Assembly (NCBI GenBank): GCA_002901265.1
Contig: PPHI01000037.1
Span: forward strand, 124,001 to 188,000
Length of the DNA stretch: 64,000 bases
From: Rhodopirellula baltica
Lineage (GTDB): Bacteria > Planctomycetota > Planctomycetia > Pirellulales > Pirellulaceae
Reading direction: 5' to 3'
Shown: piece after piece, positions 16,244-25,436 of the stretch
Layout: every line of letters begins with the position of its first letter
Numbering within the stretch: position 1 is the first letter of the stretch
Position numbers and translations under genes: made by a program
The notes under the pieces: model-generated
What the model was told of the DNA's origin: nothing
Database searches by the model: none
The model's input: only the letters and a program-made list of their open reading frames with translations

Positions 16244-17080
16244 ATGCCCCTTTGCAGAATCCCTCGTGCTGACGGAACCGCCCAATACGCCTACTACCGC
16301 GATGGCAAAGTCAGCCCCATCGAATCGCTTAACGATCAGAACTTCTTTGCTTTGGCGGTCGAAGCCGCGTCCAAAATTGACAACGTCGGTGATGAGACCT
16401 TCGCCGATGCTCCAGCAGTCCTGCTGCCACCGACACCAACGCCAGAAAAGATTTTCTGTATCGGCCTGAACTATCGCGACCATGCGATCGAAACCGGCGC
16501 CGCGATTCCCACCGAACCCGTCGTATTCAGTAAATTCAACACGACGCTGGTCGGTCATGGACAAGCGATCGAACTGCCAACGATTTCATCGAAGGTCGAC
16601 TACGAAGCAGAACTGGTTGCTGTGATCGGCAAAGAAGGGAAAAACATCGCAGCCGATGAAGCCATGCAGTACGTCTTCGGGTACACCTGCGGCCACGATG
16701 TATCCGCACGCGATTGGCAAAAAGGCCGGCCTGGTGGGCAATGGCTACTCGGGAAAACATTTGACACGTTCGCTCCCGTTGGCCCCTGTGTTGTCACCAC
16801 GAAGGAACTGACCGATCCATCGGATGTTCGCGTCCGCATGGACCTTAACGGCGAAACCGTTCAAGACAGCACGACGGCTCAGTTGATCTTCGATATCCCA
16901 ACCGTCGTCGCGCACCTGTCAAAGTTTGTCACGCTGAAACCCGGTGACCTCATTTTCACAGGAACGCCCCCGGGTGTCGGCGATGCGAAGACACCACCGG
17001 TCTACTTGAAATCCGGTGATACCTGCCGCGTGACGGTGGACGGGATCGGTAGCTTGTCCAATCCCGTAACAGACGCCTGA
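16244..17080 (+). CDS. Fumarylacetoacetate hydrolase-family protein
   Basis: The C-terminal two thirds form the FAH fold, with CIGLNYRDHAIE at its start, the metal-binding acidic residues in DYEAELVAVIGK, then GYTCGHDVSARDWQ, WLLGKTFDTFAPVGP and IFTGTPPGVG. Family members are metal-dependent hydrolases, decarboxylases or hydratases in catabolism of aromatic compounds and sugar acids (for example 2,4-diketo-3-deoxy-L-fuconate hydrolase). At 278 residues with a short N-terminal domain it matches the single-domain bacterial group. It lies 112 bases after the sulfatase on the same strand, which would fit a role in breaking down released sugars, but the spacing leaves cotranscription open. Confidence 0.88.
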   Translation: MPLCRIPRADGTAQYAYYRDGKVSPIESLNDQNFFALAVEAASKIDNVGDETFADAPAVLLPPTPTPEKIFCIGLNYRDHAIETGAAIPTEPVVFSKFNTTLVGHGQAIELPTISSKVDYEAELVAVIGKEGKNIAADEAMQYVFGYTCGHDVSARDWQKGRPGGQWLLGKTFDTFAPVGPCVVTTKELTDPSDVRVRMDLNGETVQDSTTAQLIFDIPTVVAHLSKFVTLKPGDLIFTGTPPGVGDAKTPPVYLKSGDTCRVTVDGIGSLSNPVTDA

Positions 17081-17085
17081 TCCAC

Positions 17086-18756
17086 TCAGCTGACTGATTC
17101 TGATTCATCCGCCGACGCCGTGCCGGCCTCGGCGAGTCGTTGTTCGCGTTTGTCTTCGGTAACACGATCGGGAACGGCCACCCGTTGAAATTTGAATTCT
17201 CGGAATAGCAGAATCAGGTTCACAGCCAAAATGAACGTGCCGACGATAAAGACCATCAGCGACACTTCGATGGGCCTGAGTCCTTGTGAGTTAAACGTCT
17301 TCTCCCATGTCCAAAACCAGTTGGACGCATGCAGTGGGTTGTAAGTCCCTGAGACTCTTCCGGCAAGGACCACATCGACGACACTTGGCCCCACCACGCC
17401 CAGGAACAGTAACAGTACTCCCACGATGATTGGCGGCACAAATGTTGGGCCCCAGCGTTTCAGCATTGGCATCGAAATGAGACGCACCAGACCGAGGTAA
17501 CCAAACAGATAGCCCGAGTTCAACAAGATCAAATAGATCGGCGAGGTTCCCGAGTTCCCCAAAGTTACGTTGCTACTCCAAGCAAGCAGCCCCATCGCTG
17601 CAAGCGTGATCATCCCTGCCATTGCGGTCGAGAGACAGAACATGAACCCCGTCCCCGGACCGGGCATCCACCAACTGAGCAGCATCCGGGTCGCGTAGGT
17701 GGATGGCCATTCACGTAAAACACGTGGACTCAATTCGCGAGCTTCGCCGCAAACCAAAATGCCGACAAAAAACCAATAGACGGTCAGCATCATCATGCCG
17801 AGAGTGATGAATTCGATCTCTTCGGTTGCCCAAGCAGCGTAGACGATCGTAACGATCCACAGGACTTGTTGGACGAGCATGATAGCTCGCAGTCGTGTCG
17901 ACCGATTTTCCGTCACCGGTGCGATGCGAGATGCGGCGGCGGACAGAAAAAGCACGACGAATGAAAGCGCTACCAAGATTGGCAAGAAGTACCCCAGGAA
18001 CGTACCGCTCCATCGCTCACTAAAAACCTCTTCCATGATGAAGAGACTCATCATGAATTCGGTAAACACCACCAACGCCACCAAACCGACCAACAAAAAC
18101 GTCTGCAGCGTGCGACCTTTGGCGATGGTTGACAAGACCAGCCCGAACGAAGTCAAGACAAGCGAAGTCACCAGGACTAACACCATGGTCAACATGATTG
18201 TCGACAGCCCGATCCCTCGCAGCAAATAACAGAACGCGAGACAGGGAAAAATCGCAGAGAAGTAAATCAACATCTGCAAGCAAGCGCTGTTCATCTTTCC
18301 TGACACGATACGCCACGCCGATAACCGCGTGATCGCCAACATCTCATACGTCCCCTCGTCCAACTCCGCCGCCAGGGACCGAAACGCCACCAACGGAATG
18401 AAGACGAACATCGCCATGGACAAGACCAGGTAGTACCCGCTCATCAAGTCCATGCCGCTCGGCAGGTAATAAATGTCCGGTGAATAGGTGACGATCCCGA
18501 TAACGGTCCAACCAACCGATGCGGTCAACAATAGAAAGAACGTGATCAAGAACTGCCGGCTTTTTAGCGACTGCCGTGCTTCTTTGATCAGGATCGGATT
18601 CAGATGAGACACCAATCCATCAAACACCCGCTCCAGCTTTCCAACCAACCCTTGACCATCGGGATCAAGTGCCAAACTGGGATAGGGAATCGCTGCCCCA
18701 TCGACCTGTGGTGACAAGCTTGATGACAGTTCCGTTGCAGGATCCACTTCGCTCAT
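17086..18756 (-). CDS. ABC-2-type transporter permease
   Basis: The 556-residue protein is strongly hydrophobic, with about 12 transmembrane segments. The N-terminal block (NPILIKEARQSLKSRQFL, then FRSLAAELDEGTYEMLAITR) is typical of ABC-2 exporters whose permease interacts with the ATPase at an EGT/ERE-like loop. The start codon overlaps the stop of the ATPase gene by four bases, so the two are coupled. It is the last gene of a four-gene minus-strand operon (22266 to 17086). The exported substrate is unknown; relatives in planctomycetes occur with the same large companion protein, so a Gld-like or polymer exporter role is a guess. Confidence 0.85.
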   Translation of the reverse strand: MSEVDPATELSSSLSPQVDGAAIPYPSLALDPDGQGLVGKLERVFDGLVSHLNPILIKEARQSLKSRQFLITFFLLLTASVGWTVIGIVTYSPDIYYLPSGMDLMSGYYLVLSMAMFVFIPLVAFRSLAAELDEGTYEMLAITRLSAWRIVSGKMNSACLQMLIYFSAIFPCLAFCYLLRGIGLSTIMLTMVLVLVTSLVLTSFGLVLSTIAKGRTLQTFLLVGLVALVVFTEFMMSLFIMEEVFSERWSGTFLGYFLPILVALSFVVLFLSAAASRIAPVTENRSTRLRAIMLVQQVLWIVTIVYAAWATEEIEFITLGMMMLTVYWFFVGILVCGEARELSPRVLREWPSTYATRMLLSWWMPGPGTGFMFCLSTAMAGMITLAAMGLLAWSSNVTLGNSGTSPIYLILLNSGYLFGYLGLVRLISMPMLKRWGPTFVPPIIVGVLLLFLGVVGPSVVDVVLAGRVSGTYNPLHASNWFWTWEKTFNSQGLRPIEVSLMVFIVGTFILAVNLILLFREFKFQRVAVPDRVTEDKREQRLAEAGTASADESESVS

Positions 18757-19715
18757 TGCACTTGCCCCGTCGTCACTTTCAAGAACAGGTCCTCCAACGA
18801 TTCGTCCACCGGTCGGTATTCCAGCACCCGAACCCTTGCGTCACACAATCGATGCAAAATTTCGATCCGACGATCGGCACCAACGCCGGTCTGAAAATGG
18901 ATCGCTTGCCCGCGATGTTCGAGATTGGCCACTGTCGGTATCTCGCTTAGCACCTGCATTGCGGCTGTTGGATCCCCATCAATCAACACGATCAAATCCT
19001 GGTGCGGCTTCGATTTGCCTTTCAGTCCTGCGACGGTATCGTTGGCCAATAGCGTGCCACGTTCGATGATGCCGACTCGATCACACATTTCGGCGAGCTC
19101 GCTCAAAATGTGGCTACTGATCAGGATCGTCTTACCGTCCGCCGCCAACGTACGAATGATTTGGCGAAGGTCAATTCGGGCGCGAGGATCAAGCCCGGCG
19201 GCTGGTTCGTCGAGGATTAGTGTTGATGGATCATGGATCAACGCGCGGCCCAAACACAAACGCTGACGCATCCCTTTGCTGAGTCCGTTGATCGGCTTTT
19301 CGGACATCGAACGCAGACCGGTAAAGTCCATGACCCAGCGCAGTCGCCTTGTTCGCTCGCGTCCGACCAAGCCATTCGACCGGGCAAAGAAGTCGAGGTA
19401 TTCGGCGCAGTTCGTGTCGCTATAGGTCCCGAACGCATCGGGCATGAAGCCCAACCGTCGACGAACGCGATCCGGATCATTGACCGAAGACAGGCCTTCG
19501 ATGAAGGCATCGCCACTGGTGGGCAATTCCAACGTCGACAGGATTCGCATGCTGGTCGTCTTGCCCGCACCGTTGGGTCCGATGTAGCCGAACACGCTTC
19601 CGCGAGGCACCATAAACGAGACGTTGTTCACCGCGCGAGTGTCCCCAAACACCTTCGTCAATTGCTGCAACTCGATCATCGGCCCTTGCCAGGGCGTTCT
19701 AAGCGGACTGTTCAT
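18753..19715 (-). CDS. ABC transporter ATP-binding protein (ABC-2 exporter)
   Basis: All nucleotide-binding motifs are present: Walker [13 protein letters not shown], signature [15 protein letters not shown], Walker [14 protein letters not shown], and the H-loop histidine in LISSHIL. The 320-residue length includes the C-terminal extension usual in CcmA/NatA-type exporters. It should power the permease encoded immediately downstream (four-base overlap). Its own ATG overlaps the stop of the upstream 735-residue gene by four bases. A second ATG 12 codons in ([12 protein letters not shown]) resembles the usual family start, but the overlap favours 19715. Confidence 0.93.
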   Translation of the reverse strand: MNSPLRTPWQGPMIELQQLTKVFGDTRAVNNVSFMVPRGSVFGYIGPNGAGKTTSMRILSTLELPTSGDAFIEGLSSVNDPDRVRRRLGFMPDAFGTYSDTNCAEYLDFFARSNGLVGRERTRRLRWVMDFTGLRSMSEKPINGLSKGMRQRLCLGRALIHDPSTLILDEPAAGLDPRARIDLRQIIRTLAADGKTILISSHILSELAEMCDRVGIIERGTLLANDTVAGLKGKSKPHQDLIVLIDGDPTAAMQVLSEIPTVANLEHRGQAIHFQTGVGADRRIEILHRLCDARVRVLEYRPVDESLEDLFLKVTTGQVQ

Positions 19716-21919
19716 GGCAGGACCCCTGCGATGATTCGGGCACAGCCTTCACGATTACAGTCCGGCAAGGCAAAACGCTCTGGTTCGACCTCGGTAATTG
19801 CGAAGAACACCTTTTCACTTAAGTTTCGGTTCAATGTCGCAAACTTGCTTTCGAGTTCAGACCGATCTTCGGTGTAGTTGAACGATCGGTACGCCTGAGG
19901 GATATCGCTGCCGCGTGGTTCAAGATTCTCCATCAAAATGTCTTCAATCGTCGACGGGCTCGCTGGGTGCATCGTTGCGGTTGCGTCAGGATCAAGGTCA
20001 AAGGCAATCCAGCGTCCGCCTTTTCCGTCCAGCAAAGCGACACTCGAAAAACGCTGCGTTCCAAAATTCGTCACCGTCGGCGTCCCCTTGTCGGTTTCAA
20101 AGCGAACTGGCAGCGGGCCAAACGTCGGGTCGGTTTCGAGAAACTCTGCTTGAGTACGCGTGGCGAGAAAGGATCCGTAGTAGCGACGGGCGTCAGGCAA
20201 CTGTTCGATCAGGTGATCGCCGGAGTCGTTCGGGTCCGGCGATCGGTATTGATAGCCAGGAATCAGTTCGAAATTGCTGACCGGCAGCACCAGCGAATTC
20301 AAAGGGAACTTTAATCCCAGATTCGAATCGACGATCGTGTAATACGTGTGTCGTATTTGGTCCAGTTGCGGATAGGTTGGCGGAGACTGCGGATCAGATG
20401 CCGACTGACCGACGGGATGCTTCGCGTCGATCCAAGTGATCTGCCGGAGCTTGGCACGGTTCGTGAACCCGTCGGAGACAAACGCATAAAGGAACAAACC
20501 GCTGGTGACCATGAAGGCCATTGCGGGAGCCAGAAAGTACAGCCAATACAATTTTCCGCGGCGACGCAAAAAGAAGTAAAGCACTGGCCCCATCAAGAGC
20601 ACGAAGAAACAGTTCAGCAGCACAAACGCTGTGACAGGCGGACGCCCGACTGCTGCGATCAGCCAGTGCCAATAACTTTCGTTCCCGCCACTAATGTTGA
20701 CACCGTTTCGAGACTCCCAAGACCGATTGAAGCGTTTCAGCGAAAGCCAGAGTTGGTAGGACCCGGGAAAAGGGTCCGGGTCATTGATCAAGGCGACACG
20801 CCCCAGACCATACGAAAAAGCCGACAGCTTTTGATTCATTTGCTCCTGATCGATCACCTCTGTCACAGGGTTTTGCTCGTCAAGCAATTCCTTGTAAAAG
20901 TCACCACGATTTCGACTTTGGTCAGGAACATAATCGTTGCGGTAAAACGATCCCGAATAGGCCTGATAGACGGGCGTCGAATTCACGTTTCCGTCAGCAA
21001 GTTGCATCAAGATTTTGGGATCTTTCACGAATTGGACGAGTTCCTTTTCAGGCTCCGTCGCCAGCCAACTGCCGCGGTCGAAACCGCTGGCGGGCAAATC
21101 ATACGTCCAGAGGTCGCCACCAGAACTCACCCATTGCTGCAGCGCACGAAACCTCGCAGGGCGTTCACGCTCCAATCGAATCAAGACAGGCGCGGGCACG
21201 ATCATGATGTCCAGTTGGCTGTAGGCCAGCCATGATTCTCGCAGACTCGCTTCGCGTTGGACGCGATACCGAACTTTGCCGGTCGTGTGGTGATCAATGA
21301 AGTTCTTAGCTTCTCGAGGTGACATCCGATCGCGTTCACCGGCCTCCGGCAACATGTCTTCGCCGATGACGGTTGTGATTGCACGCACGTCAGGCATTTT
21401 CTCCCAAATCCCTGATTTCGACGGCGCGTCGGTTGGCTCCACAATCCCAATCGTCACTTCTTGGCCCCAATCCTGGGCAAACGAAGCGAATGTTCCTCGC
21501 GTCGCATACCGTCCTAGCGAACGGCCATTTTCGCGAATCTCAACCGCTAATGACTCCCAACGGTAATAACACGGCATCTCAATGGGGAGCTCAAAAGTCG
21601 TGATGCCTTCGGGCACCGTCACATCGACCGCGTATTGATAATCGAGTCGCGTTTGATAGGTCATCCGTGGCCGTAACAGCACTCGCAAGACCCGCTGCCG
21701 TGTGAACCCGTTGCCGATCGAACTGAATCGCAACACCAATGGCTGGACCCCGTCCTGGCTGATCTGTTCCGACAAAACAGACATTCTGAAACCGGCTTTT
21801 GCTGACGCCGAAGGGCCATAGCCGATTTCGTACTCTGCCGCGTCGGCACCACTTGGCAGTAACGCCGATGCCAGAAGCAAAGCGATGAACGCGACAACCA
21901 AATTCCTGAGTCTGCTCAA
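19712..21919 (-). CDS. Large exported membrane protein of an ABC exporter operon, function unknown
   Basis: The 735-residue protein has a signal peptide (about residues 1-27, ending ADAAE), an N-terminal beta-rich domain, and a middle domain at about 170-310 that may be a glutamine-amidotransferase-like fold (LDIMIVPAPVLIRLERE, WVSSGGDLWTYDLP). Two close transmembrane helices at about 430-452 and 460-482 carry MGPVLYFFLRRRGKLYWLY, followed by a C-terminal extracytoplasmic domain. This pattern recurs beside ABC-2 exporters and in GldG-like proteins, which act in the periplasm with the transporter. Four-base overlaps on both sides show tight coupling to the ATPase gene and to the small membrane protein upstream. 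I do not know the function. Confidence 0.7.
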   Translation of the reverse strand: MSRLRNLVVAFIALLLASALLPSGADAAEYEIGYGPSASAKAGFRMSVLSEQISQDGVQPLVLRFSSIGNGFTRQRVLRVLLRPRMTYQTRLDYQYAVDVTVPEGITTFELPIEMPCYYRWESLAVEIRENGRSLGRYATRGTFASFAQDWGQEVTIGIVEPTDAPSKSGIWEKMPDVRAITTVIGEDMLPEAGERDRMSPREAKNFIDHHTTGKVRYRVQREASLRESWLAYSQLDIMIVPAPVLIRLERERPARFRALQQWVSSGGDLWTYDLPASGFDRGSWLATEPEKELVQFVKDPKILMQLADGNVNSTPVYQAYSGSFYRNDYVPDQSRNRGDFYKELLDEQNPVTEVIDQEQMNQKLSAFSYGLGRVALINDPDPFPGSYQLWLSLKRFNRSWESRNGVNISGGNESYWHWLIAAVGRPPVTAFVLLNCFFVLLMGPVLYFFLRRRGKLYWLYFLAPAMAFMVTSGLFLYAFVSDGFTNRAKLRQITWIDAKHPVGQSASDPQSPPTYPQLDQIRHTYYTIVDSNLGLKFPLNSLVLPVSNFELIPGYQYRSPDPNDSGDHLIEQLPDARRYYGSFLATRTQAEFLETDPTFGPLPVRFETDKGTPTVTNFGTQRFSSVALLDGKGGRWIAFDLDPDATATMHPASPSTIEDILMENLEPRGSDIPQAYRSFNYTEDRSELESKFATLNRNLSEKVFFAITEVEPERFALPDCNREGCARIIAGVLP

Positions 21920-22266
21920 GTCATCGACTCCTGATCGTTTGCGTTAGCGGATTCACCGCTCGATTCATTACTCGAAAAATCAGTTCCCGGCATCACCGCG
22001 GTCGGCGTGTGGATCGTTTGCTGCAAGTTGTTCGTGGTCAGCACACCGATCGTCGAAAACAGGCTGGCAACGCTGAAGCTGACGACGTACAGCAAGAACG
22101 GGAACAATACCGCGAAGACCACCGCAGTTCCCAAGACCGCCCACATCGCATTCGTGGTGACCGCCTGCTGGATCACAGCCATCGAAACTGCGGAAGCTGT
22201 CACCACGCCTATCAGCAAGCGAAGTGAAACCTTTGGCAACCAAGGCAGAGTTGCGGGGTTATTCAT
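21916..22266 (-). CDS. Small membrane protein, first gene of the ABC exporter operon
   Basis: From the ATG at 22266 the protein has 116 residues with two hydrophobic helices at about 14-36 and 40-66 (LLIGVVTASAVSMAVIQQ and AVLGTAVVFAVLFPFLLYVV), then a polar Ser/Asn/Glu-rich tail. I recognise no family. Its stop overlaps the start of the 735-residue gene by four bases, so it belongs to the operon. The frame is open to 22428, but the extra residues there look non-coding; an intermediate ATG at about 22314 is also possible. There is no clear Shine-Dalgarno site at any of these. Confidence 0.55.
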   Translation of the reverse strand: MNNPATLPWLPKVSLRLLIGVVTASAVSMAVIQQAVTTNAMWAVLGTAVVFAVLFPFLLYVVSFSVASLFSTIGVLTTNNLQQTIHTPTAVMPGTDFSSNESSGESANANDQESMT

Positions 22267-22553
22267 GAACGACTCTGGAAAAGAGTAGATGCATCTAGCA
22301 AAACATCGAACCATTTCGGGCGCAACGAACGACCAAGGCACAATCTTTATAGCGTCAGGGCGCCCATTGCTGATCAAGCCGCCGGGAACGTCATAAGCTA
22401 ACAAAAATCTTGCTAGCAAAACAATCAAAAGCTCTCTTCACACAAAATCACAAGTTCTGCTAAAGGTTGGGGCATGCATGCGAACCGATGAATGTCGCGA
22501 CAGCAAAAACCAAACCTGTGACCGGTCAACACCGATTCCGAGAGATCCCACGA

Positions 22554-23714
22554 ATGAGAATTCTTTACGAAGGAGCGATATTCCAGATCCTTCGCTGTGG
22601 CGGAGTTGCCCGCTACTTTTCGGAACTCATTCACCACTTGCCTGAATCGATCGAGCCCGTGGTCCTGGGCCCGCCGGGTGAATCGTCGCGGATTAATCAC
22701 CCACAATTGAAGTACATCTCGGTTCAAACTGAACCGCCGGTATCGTGGCTCCGCAAGTGGACACGCGACCGGTTGCAACGTCAGATTATCGAGCGATTCA
22801 ACGCAATCGATACTGATATCGAACACTGGACATACTATGGCGGCTTGTGTCGCCGACCGATTGTCCATAGCAATCGTCCGCTGGTAGTGACAGTGCTTGA
22901 CTTTATCCACGAAGCGTACCCATCGCTTGACCCGAGCGGAAAGCACGTGGCGATGAAGACCGAAGCGATTCGACTGGCCGATCACTTGGCCTGCATTTCG
23001 CAGTCGACGTTTAATGAACTGTGCGAGCGTTTCCCCGACGCACGACACAAAGCGTCGGTCGTTCCGCTAGGCACATCGCTTGAAAACATCACGCCGGCAC
23101 CGATTCCCTCATCGCTTTCTCGATCGCCCTACGTTCTTTTTGTCGGTCGTCGTAATAACTATAAGAATTTCCAAGTCGTGTGGGATGCCTGGTGCAAACT
23201 GCGTGGCCGCCGCCCCAAAGATGCGAAGCTGGCCATTGTCGGACCACCGATGAAACGCCGCGAAGCGTCGGCGCTGAATTTCAATGACGATCCATCTGCC
23301 GTCCTGCTTCCAAACGCAAGTGACGAACTGCTGCGAGGGCTTTACGAGCAAGCCAACGCGTTCATCTTTCCGTCAAAAGCCGAAGGGTTTGGCCTGCCGT
23401 CTCTGGAAGCCATGTGCGCCGGAACTCCGGTCTTGGTCAGTGACTTGCCAGTGATGCATGAAGTTGTCGGCAACGATGGGTACTACTTTGAACCCGACGA
23501 CGTTGACACGGTAGCCGACATGATGCTCGCGTCACTCGAAAACCGACTACCCGATCGTGACCGAATCGTCGAATCTGGGAAAGCACGCGCATCAACGTTC
23601 CGCTGGCAAGCAACCGCCGAGCGAATGGCAGAGGTCTATATCGATGTCGCGGACGAGCATTCCCCCAGCCGCCCTAAAGCGACGGCACACCCTGTCTCGT
23701 GTTCGACGGTTTGA
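22554..23714 (+). CDS. Family 4 glycosyltransferase
   Basis: The protein begins MRILYEGAIFQ with the Gly-rich donor loop GGVARYFSEL, and has the GT-B fold. Its C-terminal half holds YVLFVGRRNNYKNF and the retaining-enzyme motif KAEGFGLPSLEA (about residues 275-287), the E-x7-E signature of GT4. It transfers a sugar from an NDP-sugar donor, probably in exopolysaccharide or lipopolysaccharide synthesis in the cytoplasm. The ATG at 22554 is chosen because it directly precedes the family N-terminus and follows GAGAGA; an ATG at 22467 would add 29 unlikely residues. A second GT4 gene converges on it 74 bases downstream. Confidence 0.9.
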   Translation: MRILYEGAIFQILRCGGVARYFSELIHHLPESIEPVVLGPPGESSRINHPQLKYISVQTEPPVSWLRKWTRDRLQRQIIERFNAIDTDIEHWTYYGGLCRRPIVHSNRPLVVTVLDFIHEAYPSLDPSGKHVAMKTEAIRLADHLACISQSTFNELCERFPDARHKASVVPLGTSLENITPAPIPSSLSRSPYVLFVGRRNNYKNFQVVWDAWCKLRGRRPKDAKLAIVGPPMKRREASALNFNDDPSAVLLPNASDELLRGLYEQANAFIFPSKAEGFGLPSLEAMCAGTPVLVSDLPVMHEVVGNDGYYFEPDDVDTVADMMLASLENRLPDRDRIVESGKARASTFRWQATAERMAEVYIDVADEHSPSRPKATAHPVSCSTV

Positions 23715-23771
23715 TCGCCAAGCGTTTGCACGCCGCAGCCTGACATAGAACGCCCGAACCTGGTGAGCGTT

Positions 23772-23806
23772 TAACCTGGCGAACACAGCTAACCTGGCAA
23801 ACACAG
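23772..23806. repeat. Short tandem repeat at the end of the second GT4 gene
   Basis: TAACCTGGCRAACACAGY is repeated twice head to tail. The second unit contains the stop and last codons of the minus-strand glycosyltransferase gene, so the duplication may have redefined its C-terminus. Confidence 0.6.
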
Positions 23807-25072
23807 TGCGGCGAGTGACTTGGCAGCCGCTTCAATGCTGTGCTTGGTCCGAACACCTTGCGCCCCTTGCATCGCCAATTCGGCACGCCGAGCTGGCTGG
23901 TCAACGAGCTCGATGATTGCGTTGGCGAGTTCGCCGACATCGTCGGGCGGAACCAGTACGCCACCGCCCGTCGACCGCACCAGTTCGCCGAATGCACCAT
24001 GCTCTGGCATGACGACAGGCGTTCCCGCGGCAAGCGATTCTAAAACGAACAGGCCTTTCGGGTCTTCGTACTCGGTGGGCACACACAACAAGTCAGCTTG
24101 CCGCAGGAAGTCGACCTTTTCGGCCAAGTCAGGGCTGCCGTGATAGGTGAATCGCTCGCGAAGCCCCGCTCTTTCCAACCGATCTAGCAATGTCTGCAGA
24201 TACGGCTTGTTGGATTCGCCAAGCCAACCGGCGGCGTGCAAGGTGACCTGCGGTCGCTGAGGAGCAATTTTCTCGAACGCTTCGACCAAACGGTGCAGCC
24301 CCTTCTCTGGTGCGATCCGGGCGAGGTAGCTCAAACGGAACTCCGCATCACTGGCGTCTTGGTGAGTCGCTGTGTCGTACGACGACAGGTCGATTGACAA
24401 CGGGTGCAGCCGCAGCTTGGTTTCGGGAATTTCCAACAGCGCCGACATTTTGTCGCCATAAAACCTGCTGTTCACACAAAAGTAATCGACGTGTTCAACC
24501 AGATTGCTGCACAAGCGAATCGCTTCGTTGCGGTGCACTTCGGGCAAGTGATCAAGGAAGATGTCGTCGCCTTGCAACATCACGATCATCTTGGCGTTCG
24601 GCAGACGCTTGCGAAACATCGGCAGCCCACCACCGATCAGCAAGTTGGTCAGCACGATCGCGTCAGGCTGAATCTCGTCGGCAACCCAATCACAAAGCTG
24701 CTCGAACTCCTCGGCTTGGTAGCCGTGCTCTCCTTTGAGAATCGAGATGGAAAGGTCGCCCAGGGAGGCGGGGTCGGTTGAACTGGCGCGGCGGGTCGCC
24801 CAGCGAATCAATGATGGCGAATCCAGAAGACTGCGCAGCGGCCGCGGCAACCAGCGCAGCCAGGGCATTTTTTGCAGCAGGTAAACATGAATGCCACCCA
24901 AAAAGACTCGCGAACCGGCAATGCTCACCTCGTCCGTCCGGATAGGGGTGTAGACCGGCTGGAGCAAGCATTCAATGCCATCCTTGTGCATCGCTCGCGC
25001 GAGCGCGTTGTCGTGCATGCAGCTTCCACAGTACATCCCGGCAGCGCCGGCGGTCAGGTACACAACCTTCAT
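23789..25072 (-). CDS. Family 4 glycosyltransferase
   Basis: A 427-residue GT-B protein. The N-terminal Rossmann half starts MKVVYLTAGAAGMYCGSCMH and includes VLTNLLIGGG; the C-terminal half has SYLARIAPEKGLHRLVEAF and the E-x7-E motif EDPKGLFVLE followed by AAGTPVVMP. It is a retaining NDP-sugar glycosyltransferase, probably for surface polysaccharide. The Cys pair near the N-terminus (MYCGSCMHDN) is unusual at the donor loop. It converges on the other GT4 gene. The upstream region toward the ROK kinase gene holds a long hairpin. Confidence 0.9.
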   Translation of the reverse strand: MKVVYLTAGAAGMYCGSCMHDNALARAMHKDGIECLLQPVYTPIRTDEVSIAGSRVFLGGIHVYLLQKMPWLRWLPRPLRSLLDSPSLIRWATRRASSTDPASLGDLSISILKGEHGYQAEEFEQLCDWVADEIQPDAIVLTNLLIGGGLPMFRKRLPNAKMIVMLQGDDIFLDHLPEVHRNEAIRLCSNLVEHVDYFCVNSRFYGDKMSALLEIPETKLRLHPLSIDLSSYDTATHQDASDAEFRLSYLARIAPEKGLHRLVEAFEKIAPQRPQVTLHAAGWLGESNKPYLQTLLDRLERAGLRERFTYHGSPDLAEKVDFLRQADLLCVPTEYEDPKGLFVLESLAAGTPVVMPEHGAFGELVRSTGGGVLVPPDDVGELANAIIELVDQPARRAELAMQGAQGVRTKHSIEAAAKSLAALCLPG

Positions 25073-25436
25073 ATTCTGGGTGGATAAAGCGATAGGGGGA
25101 AATGAAATGCCAATGGATTCTCCGAAGGTGAACAGCTTAATGGCTAGAGAAAAAAGCTCGTTGTGAGGGTCAGACCACGCTTCTATACTCCGCGCTGGTT
25201 GTTGGAACCCACCTCAGCACCACGATCAAGCCTCCGATGCGAGACAAATTGTCTCAGCGGAAGCCCCACCAGTTTGGATTTTAGCCAGGTTCGCCGGCGG
25301 GTTGCCTTTGGGACACCCACGCCGAACCTTGCTAGTGAATCCTAACGGTGGGTCAGCCCCGAAGCCGCCGCCCTGACCGCGTCGCGTTTCCGACGCGTCT
25401 CTGTTGGCCGGTCCTAACCACCATCTAGTCAGTTCA
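25073..25436. other. Structured intergenic region between divergent GT4 and ROK kinase genes
   Basis: These 364 bases separate divergent genes and hold no convincing reading frame. They contain a perfect 15-base palindrome-like hairpin (GAGACAAATTGTCTC, 25241-25255) and the long hairpin at 25264-25352, then a GC-rich stretch. It could be a promoter region, a mobile palindromic element or a small RNA gene. Confidence 0.6.
25264..25352. ncRNA. Long imperfect hairpin, candidate structured RNA or palindromic element
   Basis: CCCACC...GGTGGG closes an 89-base hairpin. It continues with paired AATCC/GGATT and AGGTTCG/CGAACCT segments and an inner GC-rich arm, interrupted by small bulges. It does not match tRNA, SRP RNA, RNase P RNA or tmRNA as I know them. 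The helix is supported only by complementarity; whether it is transcribed is unknown. Confidence 0.35.

Noticed and set aside
25264-25352. 6S, SRP, RNase P or tmRNA gene
   Set aside because: None of the conserved core sequences is present; only pairing supports a structured element.
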